Positions 1 to 9,046 of a DNA stretch of 64,000 nt are shown here, in pieces. The stretch comes from Pseudomonadota bacterium (GTDB lineage Bacteria > Desulfobacterota > Binatia > Binatales > Binataceae). The notes beneath the pieces are model-generated. The model searched no databases, was not told the DNA's origin, and worked only from the letters and a program-made list of their open reading frames with translations. Both the position numbers and the translations under genes were made by a program. How positions within the stretch are numbered: position 1 is the first letter of the stretch; each line of letters opens with the position of its first letter. Location of the stretch: assembly GCA_021323945.1 (NCBI GenBank), contig JAJPKA010000002.1:124001-188000 (forward strand). The letters are read 5' to 3'.

Positions 1-997
1 GCCCGCCGTCGGGATTGACGGGCAAGGGCCCATCCAGATCGAAAAAGCCCTCGAGCACGTCTTGCCATGCGGTTCCTCGGGGGCTGAAGCCGAGGTCCTC
101 ATATAAAACAAGTTCAGTCGGCGTGAAGCAGTCATGCACCTCGGCCAAACTCACCTGTTCGCGCGGATTGGTTATGCCAGCCTGTGCATAAGCGTCGCGA
201 GCGGTCGCGACAACTTCGGGGAAGGTCGTGAAATCATAATCCTGTGAAAGTGGACCCTCGGCCGGACCGGCGACAAACGATAGTGCTTTGATGTATATCG
301 GATTTTTACAATACTTGTGTGCATCTTCGGCGCGGACCACAATTGCGGCCGCGGCGCCATCGGAAACTCCTGAGCAATCCATAATGCAGAGCGGATCGGC
401 GATCTTCGGGGAATTTTTAATCGCCTCAATAGGAACTTCCTTTTGGAACTGAGCTTTGGGATTGCGAGCGCCGTTTTTGTGGTTCTTCCATGCTATGCGT
501 GCCAGGACATCGCGGCCTTTTTCCGGATCAAGCCCGTATTTTTTAAAATAAGCTGGCGCCAGCAAAGAGAACAGCGCTGGCGGCGTCATATTGGCCGGAG
601 TTCCATCGTTAGGTGGGTTGGTCACCACCAATCCAGAAAAGCCCGAATCTTTGAGCTTTTCCACCCCAATTGCCATAACACAGTCAAAGGCGCCCGAAGC
701 CACCGCATAGCAAGCTTGGCGCAGTGACTCTGAGCCGGTCGCGCACATATTTTCGACTCTTGTGACGGGCTTGTATTGAATCTTGAGTGGTTCGCTGAGA
801 GTTAGGCCCGAAATTCCCGAGCCCATCGTGCCCAGCCAGTACGCATCAACGTCGTCCGGCTCGACGCCAGCCGATTCGTAGGCGTCGTATGCGGCTTCGA
901 CCAGCAAGTCCTCGGCGCTTTTGTCCCAATGCTCGCCGAACCTGGTGCAGCCCATCCCGATTATTGCAACACGGTCTTTGATCCCTCTGCTGGCCAT
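1..997 (-). CDS. Thiolase family protein (acetyl-CoA acetyltransferase/SCP2-type), C-terminus cut by window edge
   Basis: Translating the minus strand from the ATG at 997 gives an uninterrupted frame to the window edge (about 332 residues), so the last ~60 residues are outside. The N-terminus AIIGMGCTRFGEH is typical of SCP-x/SCP2 thiolases. The nucleophilic cysteine is about residue 85 in ENMCATGSES, and the conserved histidine lies in LAEVHDCFTPTEL near residue 300. The visible end (LPVNPDGG) is where the C-terminal GHPIGA motif should begin. The start is supported by a strong purine-rich ribosome site (GAGGAGGAAAGG) just upstream. The gene lies 17 bp behind the HMG-CoA-synthase-like/DUF35 fusion and is surely cotranscribed with it. 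The expected role is thiolytic cleavage or condensation of acyl-CoA in the cytoplasm. The substrate (fatty acyl, sterol side chain or acetoacetyl) cannot be assigned. Confidence 0.9.
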   Translation of the reverse strand, partial: MASRGIKDRVAIIGMGCTRFGEHWDKSAEDLLVEAAYDAYESAGVEPDDVDAYWLGTMGSGISGLTLSEPLKIQYKPVTRVENMCATGSESLRQACYAVASGAFDCVMAIGVEKLKDSGFSGLVVTNPPNDGTPANMTPPALFSLLAPAYFKKYGLDPEKGRDVLARIAWKNHKNGARNPKAQFQKEVPIEAIKNSPKIADPLCIMDCSGVSDGAAAAIVVRAEDAHKYCKNPIYIKALSFVAGPAEGPLSQDYDFTTFPEVVATARDAYAQAGITNPREQVSLAEVHDCFTPTELVLYEDLGFSPRGTAWQDVLEGFFDLDGPLPVNPDGG

Positions 998-1014
998 CCT
1001 TTCCTCCTCGGCAG

Positions 1015-2421
1015 TTAGCGTTTGGGGCGTGCCTTCCAGAAGTAATTATGAATCCCGTCAGCGGTAAATAGGCGGCGAAAGGTCATCTCGACCTCGTCGC
1101 CAATCGCGACTCTTTCGGGTTCACAATCGGTCATTTCGCATAGAAACCGCCCGCCCCCAACGAAATCTACGACCACGTTTATGACAGGTGGGTTGAGCGA
1201 ATAGGCCAATCGGTCAAACGCATACGTGGCAATGCGTCCCGCACGATCGGCAAACTCGTACGGCTCCATTTTGTCGCGCACGCGGCATTTCACGCACACC
1301 CGTTGTGGTGGCAGCTGAGGCGTGCCGCACGCCGTGCATCGCGAACCGATAAGACCGTACTTCCATTTCTCGGCCCGAAGCATTGGCGGGGCCGCGGGTC
1401 GTTCGGGATCCGGTCGACGTGGGGGCTCGGTTGGCAGGATCTCGCGCCATTTCAGATAATTCGCGTAGGAAACATCGCCCTTGGACTCGATCATACTCCC
1501 GGTTGAATGGATCGGTCGGAAACCGGCAGCAGCCTCGGTGATTCTCAGCACTAAAGCCTCGGCCCCGTCAGCAACCGACGCGAGCAGAATGCGGTCACCG
1601 GGTCTGGCTGACTGCAAGGCCCCAGCCAGCATCAGACCCGGATGTGCTGCGCCGGTCTGGCCGACTGTGAGCGCGAAGTTGTCGCTCATTTGAGCAGGGT
1701 TTAATTTGATTGCGCGCGCAAACTCGTCTACCGCGCGCGGATTGGGAGCGTCCAGAATTACCCGGGTGAAATCTCCTGGGCGCGTGCCAGACTTCTCGCA
1801 GATAGCCGATACCGCCCTCTGAAACAGAGGCAGATATGCTTGAGTTAGCGCGAAGCGTTCTTCCCATGAGTGAGCAAACCGCTCACCTGGCGCACGCCAT
1901 GTATCAAGAAATTCGCGGGTAAAAGAGGCCGTTGCCTCGACCTCGGCGATAACTCCCTGATTACCCACAATAAACGCCGCCGCCCCATCCCCCGTCTGTT
2001 GCTCCAGCCGACCTTCCGGAGCCGCCAGCCTTGTATCGGCCATCGTAACTGCGGCACAGGTACCCGCCTTTGCGGTATCGATCGCTTGAAGCAGTCCCGA
2101 TAAACCCGCTCGGGTTGACCCTGTAAGATCGACGGCTCGAATTTCGACCGGGAGCCGAACAGCGGCGCCAATAATCGCGGCATTGAGTTTCTCACCGTAA
2201 GGCGGGGTGGTAGTGGCAAAAAAGAGCGCCTGAGGCGACGTTCCAGGAGCTGCCTTCAAGGCGTCGCGCAGTGCCTCGACCGCCATCGAGACGCTGTCTT
2301 CATCGAAACTTGCCACCGCGCGTTCACCGCGTCCGCTCGGGACACCCAGCACCCCAGCGATAGCCGAACGCTTGAGGCGGCGGTAGGGGATATAAGAGCC
2401 GTAAGAAACGAGACCAACCAT
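1015..2421 (-). CDS. HMG-CoA-synthase/KAS III-like domain fused to DUF35 Zn-ribbon OB-fold domain
   Basis: This 468-residue protein has two parts. Residues 1-300 follow the hydroxymethylglutaryl-CoA synthase fold (VGLVSYGSYIPYRRL start). Residues 345-468 are a DUF35 module with a rubredoxin-like zinc ribbon (C362, C365, C376, C379) followed by an OB fold (GRIATYAFDRLAYS...VINVVVDF). In the synthase part the usual catalytic cysteine position reads DLTGSTRAG, i.e. Thr103 instead of Cys, and the region that normally carries the catalytic His reads ILDAPNPRAV with no His. It therefore may not perform the normal Claisen condensation. DUF35 proteins are acyl-CoA-binding partners that bridge thiolases and HMG-CoA synthases in archaea and serve thiolases or hydratases in sterol degradation. 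Here the module is fused and the thiolase follows immediately. Function is inferred; the domain assignment is firm. Confidence 0.85.
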   Translation of the reverse strand: MVGLVSYGSYIPYRRLKRSAIAGVLGVPSGRGERAVASFDEDSVSMAVEALRDALKAAPGTSPQALFFATTTPPYGEKLNAAIIGAAVRLPVEIRAVDLTGSTRAGLSGLLQAIDTAKAGTCAAVTMADTRLAAPEGRLEQQTGDGAAAFIVGNQGVIAEVEATASFTREFLDTWRAPGERFAHSWEERFALTQAYLPLFQRAVSAICEKSGTRPGDFTRVILDAPNPRAVDEFARAIKLNPAQMSDNFALTVGQTGAAHPGLMLAGALQSARPGDRILLASVADGAEALVLRITEAAAGFRPIHSTGSMIESKGDVSYANYLKWREILPTEPPRRPDPERPAAPPMLRAEKWKYGLIGSRCTACGTPQLPPQRVCVKCRVRDKMEPYEFADRAGRIATYAFDRLAYSLNPPVINVVVDFVGGGRFLCEMTDCEPERVAIGDEVEMTFRRLFTADGIHNYFWKARPKR

Positions 2422-2465
2422 GCCCGCATTAAAAGCCCTTTAGAGCCTAGCGTCAACTCAAGCGA

Positions 2466-3500
2466 TTAGCCTAACTCGGCTCGCACAATCGCTGTACCAA
2501 GGCTCAACGCCTGGAGTTTCCTGAACGCGATGTCACGGGGCAAGTACTTCATCCCGCAGTCGGGCGCCGGTATCAGGTTTTCGGCCGAGGTGTAGCGAAG
2601 CGCATGGCGAATTCGCATCGCTACCTCTTCGGGTGTTTCACGTCGGCTGTCCTCGATACTAATTACCCCCAGGATAATCTTTTTTCCTGAAAGTTCTCTG
2701 AGCACTCCCAGATCCAGCTGCGGTTGTGCGGCTTCGATCGAGATTTGCTCCACCGCTGCGTCGGCCAATTCGGGAAGAAACGCGTATTGTCGTGGCTTAT
2801 TTTTCACCAGTTGAGCATAACCAAAGCATAAGTGGACGACCGTCGGTCCAGAAATCCCTTCGAGAGCCCGATTGATTGCCGCAACCGCATAATGTCTGGC
2901 TCTGTCGGGATCCATCCTCAGCCATGGTTCATCTAGTTGCAGAACGTCGGCTCCGGCCCTTTTTAGATCATGTGCTTCCTGATTTACTGCTGATGCCAGG
3001 TCCATCAGCAATTCGCCAAAATCCTGATAGAACTCGTTCTTGGCTTGCTGAGCCATCGTGAAGGGACCGGGCAGTGTGGCTTTGATTATGTGGCTGGTAT
3101 TGGCGCGCAGAAATTGAACGTCGCGGACTTCGACCGCCCGCGTGCGGCGAATTTTGCCGACTATGCGCGGAACCAGGATCTCTCTTCCCGCTCGCTCGAT
3201 GACTCCCGGTACTTCCGCATCGATTCCCTCCAAGGCAGTGGTGAACCGATTCGAATAGCTTTCGCGCCGGATTTCGCCATCCGTCAGGATATCGATCCCT
3301 GCCCGTTCCATCTGTCGGATCGATAATACGGTCGCGTCATCCTGTGCTTGTTCGAGAAATTCCTCCGCCACTCGCCAGAGCTCTCGCGCGCGGATCCGCG
3401 GAACCCCGACATCCGTCAACTTTTTGCGGTCGATCAACCACTCGGGCTGCGGGTAGCTGCCGACAACAGTGGTCGGAAAAAGCGTGGGCGCCTGTTTCAT
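2466..3500 (-). CDS. MetE C-terminal-like (cobalamin-independent methionine synthase family) methyltransferase
   Basis: At 344 residues this is the short, single-barrel form of the methionine synthase II family, lacking the N-terminal half of full-length MetE (~750 residues). It starts with FPTTVVGSYPQPEWL, the classic family signature. Zinc ligands are visible as H223 and C225 (VVHLCFGY), a glutamate near 256 and C315 (PAPDCGMKYL). DEPW at 190-193 matches the substrate-binding Asp-Glu. Short homologues of this sort occur as core methionine synthases, as methylthiol or epoxide:coenzyme M-type transferases, and as uncharacterised catabolic proteins, so the acceptor is not determinable. It is the first gene of a minus-strand group leading into the HMG-CoA-synthase-like and thiolase genes (44 bp gap), and is divergent from the amidohydrolase across a 181-bp intergenic region. 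Confidence 0.85.
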   Translation of the reverse strand: MKQAPTLFPTTVVGSYPQPEWLIDRKKLTDVGVPRIRARELWRVAEEFLEQAQDDATVLSIRQMERAGIDILTDGEIRRESYSNRFTTALEGIDAEVPGVIERAGREILVPRIVGKIRRTRAVEVRDVQFLRANTSHIIKATLPGPFTMAQQAKNEFYQDFGELLMDLASAVNQEAHDLKRAGADVLQLDEPWLRMDPDRARHYAVAAINRALEGISGPTVVHLCFGYAQLVKNKPRQYAFLPELADAAVEQISIEAAQPQLDLGVLRELSGKKIILGVISIEDSRRETPEEVAMRIRHALRYTSAENLIPAPDCGMKYLPRDIAFRKLQALSLGTAIVRAELG

Positions 3501-3681
3501 TCGACTGCTCCTCGAGGGCTGGGCCGGAGCTTAGAAAACGGACCTACCGAACAGTACCATTTTAGGCGGTAGTTGCCATCGCTTGTAGATCGCGCTCGGC
3601 CGTGTCAGAAGGTAGCCAATAATGATGCCGGAGCGTGATTCTGATCTAATCTTCGATTTGATCTGGAGTTGAGGTTTCTCG

Positions 3682-5133
3682 ATGTCGACTAAGGTTAAAT
3701 CTAAATCGGCTGAGATTCGCCAACGCCTGGGGCATCCCGTGATCGACTCCGATGGGCATTGGCGCGAGTTCGAGCCAATTGCGATGGACTATCTGGAAGC
3801 CACAGCAGGCCCCAAGGTGGTCGAACGCTGGAACTCCCGCCTGCGCGCCCTTGGTGAGGGGGATTTCCTCAGGATGACCAGACAGGAGAGGATCGATCGT
3901 CGCGCTGGTCAACCGCCATGGTGGGCGTTACCAGTCAAGAACACACTGGATGTCGCAACCTCGTTCCTTCCGCGTTTGCTCCACGAGCGACTGCCCGAGA
4001 TGGGGTTGGATTTTGCGGTACTGTATCCGACTCATTGTCAGCTTTTTGCCCCATACCTCGGCGATGAGGAATTGCGCAGGGCCGGGTGTCACGCTTTCAA
4101 CCAGTATGCTGCTGAAACTTGGGCAGAATTCGGCGACCGCTGTACACCCGTTGGGGTTGTTCCGATGCATACGCCGGAAGAGGCAATCGCCGAACTCGAG
4201 CATTGCAAAGCACTCGGCATTAAGGCGGTCGCTCTGGGCAGTTTGATACGGCGCTCGATTCCAGCTGCCGAGAGAATGGGTATCAGCCGCCGTTATGCAT
4301 GTTGGCTCGATGTGCTGGGTATCGACAGTGATTATGACTACGACCCGGTTTGGCGCAAATGTGAGCAATTGGGCTACGCGGTGACGTTTCATTCTGCAGC
4401 GGAGAACTATGGGCTTCGCAATTCGATCAGCAACTTCGTTTACAATCACATTGGTCATTTCGGTGAGGCCGGCAACGCCGTCTGTAAAGCGCTCTTTTTG
4501 GGAGGCGTGACGCGCCGTTTCCCCCGGCTCAAGTTTGCTTTCCTTGAGGGCGGCGTCGCATGGGCTTGCAGCCTGCTCGCAGATTTGGTGTCGCATTGGG
4601 AAAAACGGAACGCCGTCGCGATTCAAGAACTCAATCCGGCTAACTTGGATCGGCAGGCTCTCCTGGGTCTTTTTCGACAATACGGCGGGGAGCCGCTTGC
4701 CAGTCGCTTTGCTGAGTTCGAACGCTGGTATAATCAGGGCATGGGACACGCGGCGCCAGAAAACCTCGACGATTTCGCGCGCGCCCTGATCCGAAATAAG
4801 AAGGATATCTGTGACCTGTTCGTGCCCAACTTCTTTTTCGGCTGCGAGTCCGACGACCCCACTGTTACTTACGCCTTCTCAAAGGCCAATCCGTTCGGCG
4901 CAAAACTCGGAGCTGTTTTGAGTTCGGACATCAGTCATTTCGACGTCCCCGACATGACCAAAGTACTTGAAGAAGCCTGGGAGTTAGTAGAAGACCGAGG
5001 TCTGTCCGAGGAGGACTTCTACGCCTTTACCTTCGTCAATGCAGTCAAGCTCTGGAGCAGTCTTAATCCTGATTTTTTCAACGGTACCGTGGTTGAACAC
5101 GAAGTGAAGCGGGTTATGTCCGAGGCGATTTAG
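3682..5133 (+). CDS. Amidohydrolase family protein (Amidohydro_2, TIM barrel)
   Basis: A 483-residue protein with the ACMSD/amidohydrolase-2 pattern. The first metal motif is IDSDGHW at 21-27. A histidine follows in VTFHSAAENYG, and a late aspartate in LSSDISHFDVPDM. Members hydrolyse or decarboxylate carboxylated substrates using one divalent metal, and a large clade of long (~400-480 residue) members is common in actinobacteria and uncultured proteobacteria with no assigned substrate. The ATG at 3682 begins a hydrophilic leader before the first strand. It stands alone on the plus strand, divergent from the MetE-like gene. The family call is firm; the reaction is unknown. Confidence 0.88.
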   Translation: MSTKVKSKSAEIRQRLGHPVIDSDGHWREFEPIAMDYLEATAGPKVVERWNSRLRALGEGDFLRMTRQERIDRRAGQPPWWALPVKNTLDVATSFLPRLLHERLPEMGLDFAVLYPTHCQLFAPYLGDEELRRAGCHAFNQYAAETWAEFGDRCTPVGVVPMHTPEEAIAELEHCKALGIKAVALGSLIRRSIPAAERMGISRRYACWLDVLGIDSDYDYDPVWRKCEQLGYAVTFHSAAENYGLRNSISNFVYNHIGHFGEAGNAVCKALFLGGVTRRFPRLKFAFLEGGVAWACSLLADLVSHWEKRNAVAIQELNPANLDRQALLGLFRQYGGEPLASRFAEFERWYNQGMGHAAPENLDDFARALIRNKKDICDLFVPNFFFGCESDDPTVTYAFSKANPFGAKLGAVLSSDISHFDVPDMTKVLEEAWELVEDRGLSEEDFYAFTFVNAVKLWSSLNPDFFNGTVVEHEVKRVMSEAI

Positions 5134-5375
5134 AGAAGCTGCGCTGTTGACTAACCCAGAGAGGCACCACCGCTTCGCTCTGGCTCTTGCGCTGGTGCTT
5201 TCGTGACGTTAGCTAACCACATAGGACTAAGTTTGGTCGAATGGCCGTGAGGTTCGCCCTCGGACCGCCATCTGCTAACTCTCGCCGCGGGACTTTTGAG
5301 AAGTCGACACGAACCGAGTCGCTAGGTGTGAAAACCAAAACGCTCCAGGTAGTCGGTTGAGATGCGGAGGGACTT

Positions 5376-6913
5376 GTGCTAGCCAGCGTGATGTCCAGTG
5401 CGATCGCCGGGGTCGACGCGTTTCCAGTCGAGGTCGAGGTTGACTGCGGCAGTGGCGCGCCAAGCTTTCGGATGGTGGGGCTGCCGGAAGGAGCGGTTCG
5501 CGAGGCTTTCGACCGTATCAAATCAGCTATACGGAACTCTGGTTATGCCTTCCCGAGCGGCCGAACGACCGTCAACCTGGCCCCAGCTGATACCCGCAAG
5601 GAAGGCTCTGCCTTTGATTTGCCAATGGCACTTGGCATCCTCGCCGCGGCGAACCACGGGACTCTCGCAAACCGCGACCGCTTAGCCCGCTACCTTGTGC
5701 TTGGAGAATTGGCGCTCGACGGGAGGGTTAAAGGCGTGAAAGGAGCCCTCCCCAGTGCCTTGCTGGCTCGGTCTCTACGCCTAACCGGAATTGTGGTGCC
5801 GCGCGAGAATGCCGCCGAGGCTGCGGTGGCAGGTGAAGGTGTGGCAGTTCTTGGGGTCGACACGCTCCGCGAGGTCGTCGAATTCTTTGATGGCTGCCGT
5901 GAGATTGCGCCCACCGCGATCGACCTCAATGCAATTTTCGAGGACGCCAGCCGCTATGACCTTGATTTCAACGAGATCAAAGGCCAGGAACAGGCGAAGC
6001 GTGCCTTTGAAGTCGCTGCCGCGGGCGGCCACAACATCCTAATGATAGGCCCGCCCGGGTCCGGGAAGACTATGCTGGCTAAGCGTCTTCCCACTATCTT
6101 GCCGGCGATGACTTTCGATGAAGCAGTCGAGAGCACCAAGGTCCATAGCGTCGCAGGGATGCTGGATGGTCGAGCGCTGATCGCAACACGCCCGTTTCGT
6201 TCACCTCATCATACAATTTCCGATGCCGGGCTTATTGGTGGTGGTCCGTTCCCGCGCCCTGGCGAGGTAAGCCTGGCACATAACGGTGTCTTGTTTCTTG
6301 ACGAGCTGCCAGAATTTCGCAAAAACGTGCTAGAAGTCTTGCGGCAGCCGCTCGAAGACCTGCGCATCACTATCGCGCGGGTAATGGGTACCGTAACCTT
6401 CCCAGCCAGCCTCATGCTCGTAGCGGCGATGAACCCGTGCCCTTGGGATTCTACACCGATTCTCAGCACGAATGCTCCTGTACCCCGGTTATGATCGAAC
6501 GGTACCGGTCGCGCGTTTCGGGGCCACTACTCGACCGGATTGACATCCATATCGAAGTGCCTGCTGTCAGATATCGAGATTTGGTCGACAAGAGCCGCGG
6601 CGAGAGTTCCGCTGCCATCCGGGAGCGAGTCAATCGAGCGCGCCAGGTACAGCTGGCTCGCTTTCGGAATACCAAGCTGTATTGCAATGCCCAAATGGGG
6701 GCACGTGAACTGCAAGCCTGGTGCGGTGTAGATTCGGCGGGTGAACGGTTGCTTGAGCTCGCGGTAAATCGGCTTGGACTAAGCGCGCGAGCGTATACGC
6801 GCATCCTCAAGGTGGCCCGGACCATCGCCGACCTAGATGCCAGCGACCGTATTGAGGCGGCGCATCTGAGCGAAGCAATACAGTACCGTTCCCTAGACCG
6901 CATGAGAGTATAA
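5376..6913 (+). pseudogene. comM: comM/YifB-type AAA+ Mg-chelatase-like ATPase, broken by a single-base frameshift
   Basis: ComM is a hexameric helicase that promotes branch migration during natural transformation. Its domains are in order: an N-terminal LonC-like domain ([17 protein letters not shown]), Walker [11 protein letters not shown], Walker [12 protein letters not shown], and a C-terminal Mg_chelatase_C region (SGPLLDRIDIHIEVP ... LDRMRV). The reading frame stops at 6494 with an aberrant tail and resumes in the next frame from about 6437. Exactly at the break the invariant NPCPCG zinc motif reads NPCPW in one frame and LGFYTD in the other; adding one base after 6445 restores NPCPCGFYTD and a protein of 512 residues, the normal length. 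The start is the GTG at 5376, preceded by CGGAGGGA. Either a recent pseudogene or a sequencing error. Confidence 0.88.
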
Positions 6914-7060
6914 AGTAAAATGTTCGACGCTCGATCGAGGGCAAGCTCTGAACCGTTGACAAAATTACGACCCTGACTTAGCCTCGGATCTCCGGAGAGA
7001 TCTAGTCTATTTTGAATGAGCGGCTAAGGTCGCCTTGCTCGCCTGTGTAAGTTCCAAACC

Positions 7061-8398
7061 ATGTTCGACACTCTGAGCGATCGACTCGAAAGCGTTTTTA
7101 AAAAGCTCAGAGGCCAAGGCCGGATTACTGAACGCAACATCGAGGACGCGCTGCGCGAAGTGCGGTTGGCTTTGCTCGAAGCCGACGTGAATATCCGCGT
7201 GGTCCGCGACTTCGTCGACCATGTTCGGCGCAAAGCTCTCGGCCAGGAGGTGCTCCGTTCCTTAACGCCTGAACAACATCTTTTGAGATTTGTGGCTCGT
7301 GAGCTGTGTGAAGTTATGGGGGGACGGGCCCGGGAGCTCGACCTTAAGGTAAAGCCCCCAGTCAAGCTCATGGTCGTTGGTCTGCAGGGCTCGGGCAAAA
7401 CGACCACTTTGGCAAAGCTCGCTCTGTTTTTGAAGACTCAGCGCAAACGCAATCCCTTGATGGTATCGACGGATGTGCGCCGGCCCGCCGCAATGGAGCA
7501 ATTACAAGTTCTTGGCACCCAATGCGGCATTCCGGTCATGGAAAGCGCGGCTGATCAGGATCCGATCGAGATTGCAACGCGCGCCCTCGCTAAAGCTGAA
7601 GTGAGCGGTAATGATGCGGTGCTGTTCGACACCGGCGGGCGATTGCAAATCGATGAGCAGCTGATGGACGAGCTGACGCAGCTCAAGGCGGTTATCCAGC
7701 CTCACCACGTCATCCTGGTTGCTGACGCGATGACCGGTCAGGATGCGGTCAACGTCGCCCAGGGCTTTCATGACCGCTTGCAACTGTCCGGTGTGATTCT
7801 GACCAAACTGGACAGTGATGCTCGCGGGGGTGCTGCCTTATCGGTTCGCGCGGTTACGGGAGCTCCCATCCTGTTCGTTGGCACCGGCGAGAAACTCGAG
7901 GCATTGGAAGTATTTCACCCTGACCGCCTCGCCTCAAGAATCCTAGGCATGGGTGATATGTTGAGCCTGATTGAAAAGGCTCAACAGAATTATGATCAGA
8001 AGCGCGCCAAAGAACTCGAACGAAAACTCAAGAAAAACGAATTCACCATCGGAGACTTCGCGGAGCAGCTCAAAACCATCCGCCGCATGGGATCGCTCGG
8101 CGAACTGCTGGGAATGATCCCGGGGTTAAAGAAGTTGGCGGGTGCCGCTGATTCCGAAGAAGCGAAGCGAGAGATGGTGCGTATCCAGGCCATTATCGAC
8201 TCCATGACACCGCAGGAGCGCGAAAACCATCTTATCCTTAATGCGCGGCGGCGTGCTCGCATCGCCGCCGGCAGCGGTACTTCAGTCCAGGATGTTAACC
8301 GGTTCATCAAGCAGTTCGATCAAACTCGCAAGATGATGAAGAAAATTACCCGAATCGGCGGTGGGCAGGCGATGATCCGGGGTCTAGGACTTGGCTGA
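7061..8398 (+). CDS. ffh: Signal recognition particle protein Ffh
   Basis: A 445-residue SRP54-type GTPase that binds SRP RNA and signal sequences and delivers ribosomes to FtsY at the membrane. The N-domain four-helix bundle (MFDTLSDRLESVFKKLRG) is followed by the G domain with GLQGSGKTTT (P-loop), DTGGRLQIDEQLM (G3 region) and TKLDSDARGG (G4), then the methionine-rich M domain (FAEQLKTIRRMGSLGELLGMIPG, MTPQERENHLI, RRARIAAGSGT) that contacts RNA and signal peptides. It is full length and begins with ATG at 7061. It leads the ribosome-maturation cluster rpsP-khpA-rimM-trmD, an arrangement common in many phyla. Confidence 0.98.
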   Translation: MFDTLSDRLESVFKKLRGQGRITERNIEDALREVRLALLEADVNIRVVRDFVDHVRRKALGQEVLRSLTPEQHLLRFVARELCEVMGGRARELDLKVKPPVKLMVVGLQGSGKTTTLAKLALFLKTQRKRNPLMVSTDVRRPAAMEQLQVLGTQCGIPVMESAADQDPIEIATRALAKAEVSGNDAVLFDTGGRLQIDEQLMDELTQLKAVIQPHHVILVADAMTGQDAVNVAQGFHDRLQLSGVILTKLDSDARGGAALSVRAVTGAPILFVGTGEKLEALEVFHPDRLASRILGMGDMLSLIEKAQQNYDQKRAKELERKLKKNEFTIGDFAEQLKTIRRMGSLGELLGMIPGLKKLAGAADSEEAKREMVRIQAIIDSMTPQERENHLILNARRRARIAAGSGTSVQDVNRFIKQFDQTRKMMKKITRIGGGQAMIRGLGLG

Positions 8399-8507
8399 TC
8401 CTGATGGTGCCTATCTTTTTGGTTGAATGGAGGCGCGGAAGAAGGACGTCACTTCGCAAAAGTTTTAAGAGGCAGCTAATGTTACCCAAGGAGAATACTG
8501 AACACGC

Positions 8508-8753
8508 ATGGGACTCGTGATCAGGCTGCGTCGTCAGGGCAGCCGAAAGAAGCCTTTTTTTCGTATCGTGGTCGCAGATTCGCGGTTCCCCCGCGACGGC
8601 CGCTTTGTTGACCAGATTGGTACTTATAATCCTTTGCTTGATCCGCCCAAAGTGACCTTGAAAAAAGGGCAGGCCGATTTTTGGTTGAAATCCGGCGCCA
8701 AGCCCAGTCCAACCGTAAAGAGGCTTATGCAACTAGCGTCGACCACCACCTAG
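8508..8753 (+). CDS. rpsP: 30S ribosomal protein S16
   Basis: An 81-residue small-subunit protein with the S16 signature GLVIRLRRQGSRKKPFFRIVV followed by GRFVDQIGTYNP. S16 binds 16S rRNA early in 30S assembly. An AAGGAG ribosome site lies about 14 bases upstream of the ATG. It sits 109 bp after ffh and 32 bp before khpA, so it is part of the same transcription unit. Confidence 0.98.
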   Translation: MGLVIRLRRQGSRKKPFFRIVVADSRFPRDGRFVDQIGTYNPLLDPPKVTLKKGQADFWLKSGAKPSPTVKRLMQLASTTT

Positions 8754-8785
8754 ACCACCTGACCCGAGAAGCAACGGAGCCAGCC

Positions 8786-9022
8786 ATGAAAGAACTTGTC
8801 CAGTTTCTGGCCCGACAATTAGTTAACAATCCAGACGCAGTGGAAGTAAAAGAGACGCAAGGCGATACCGCTTCGGTCCTTGAGTTGCGTGTCGCTAAGG
8901 AAGACCTCGGTCGCGTCATCGGCAAGCAAGGACGTACTGCTAAGTCCATTCGCACCATCCTTAACGCAGTCGCCTCGCGTACCAACCGAAAAGTCGTTTT
9001 GGAAATCATCGAAGAAAAATAG
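8786..9022 (+). CDS. khpA: KH-domain RNA-binding protein KhpA
   Basis: A 78-residue single KH-domain protein of the KhpA (YlqC) family, which binds RNA, often as a partner of KhpB, and influences cell shape and sRNA-based regulation in Gram-positives. The diagnostic GxxG loop is in LGRVIGKQGRTAKSIR. I chose the ATG at 8786 (MKELVQFLARQLV) because it gives the usual family start; the same frame is open further upstream but would overlap rpsP. Position between rpsP and rimM is the conserved location for this gene. Confidence 0.95.
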   Translation: MKELVQFLARQLVNNPDAVEVKETQGDTASVLELRVAKEDLGRVIGKQGRTAKSIRTILNAVASRTNRKVVLEIIEEK

Positions 9023-9046
9023 GCTGAATTCCTTAAATTCTGATCG

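Noticed and set aside
3544-3572. CTACCG / CGGTAG 6-bp inverted repeat between the MetE-like and amidohydrolase genes
   Set aside because: Too short and widely spaced to claim an operator without further copies.
3928-4749. 273-residue frame antisense to the amidohydrolase
   Set aside because: Lies fully inside a well-supported gene on the other strand; typical high-GC shadow.
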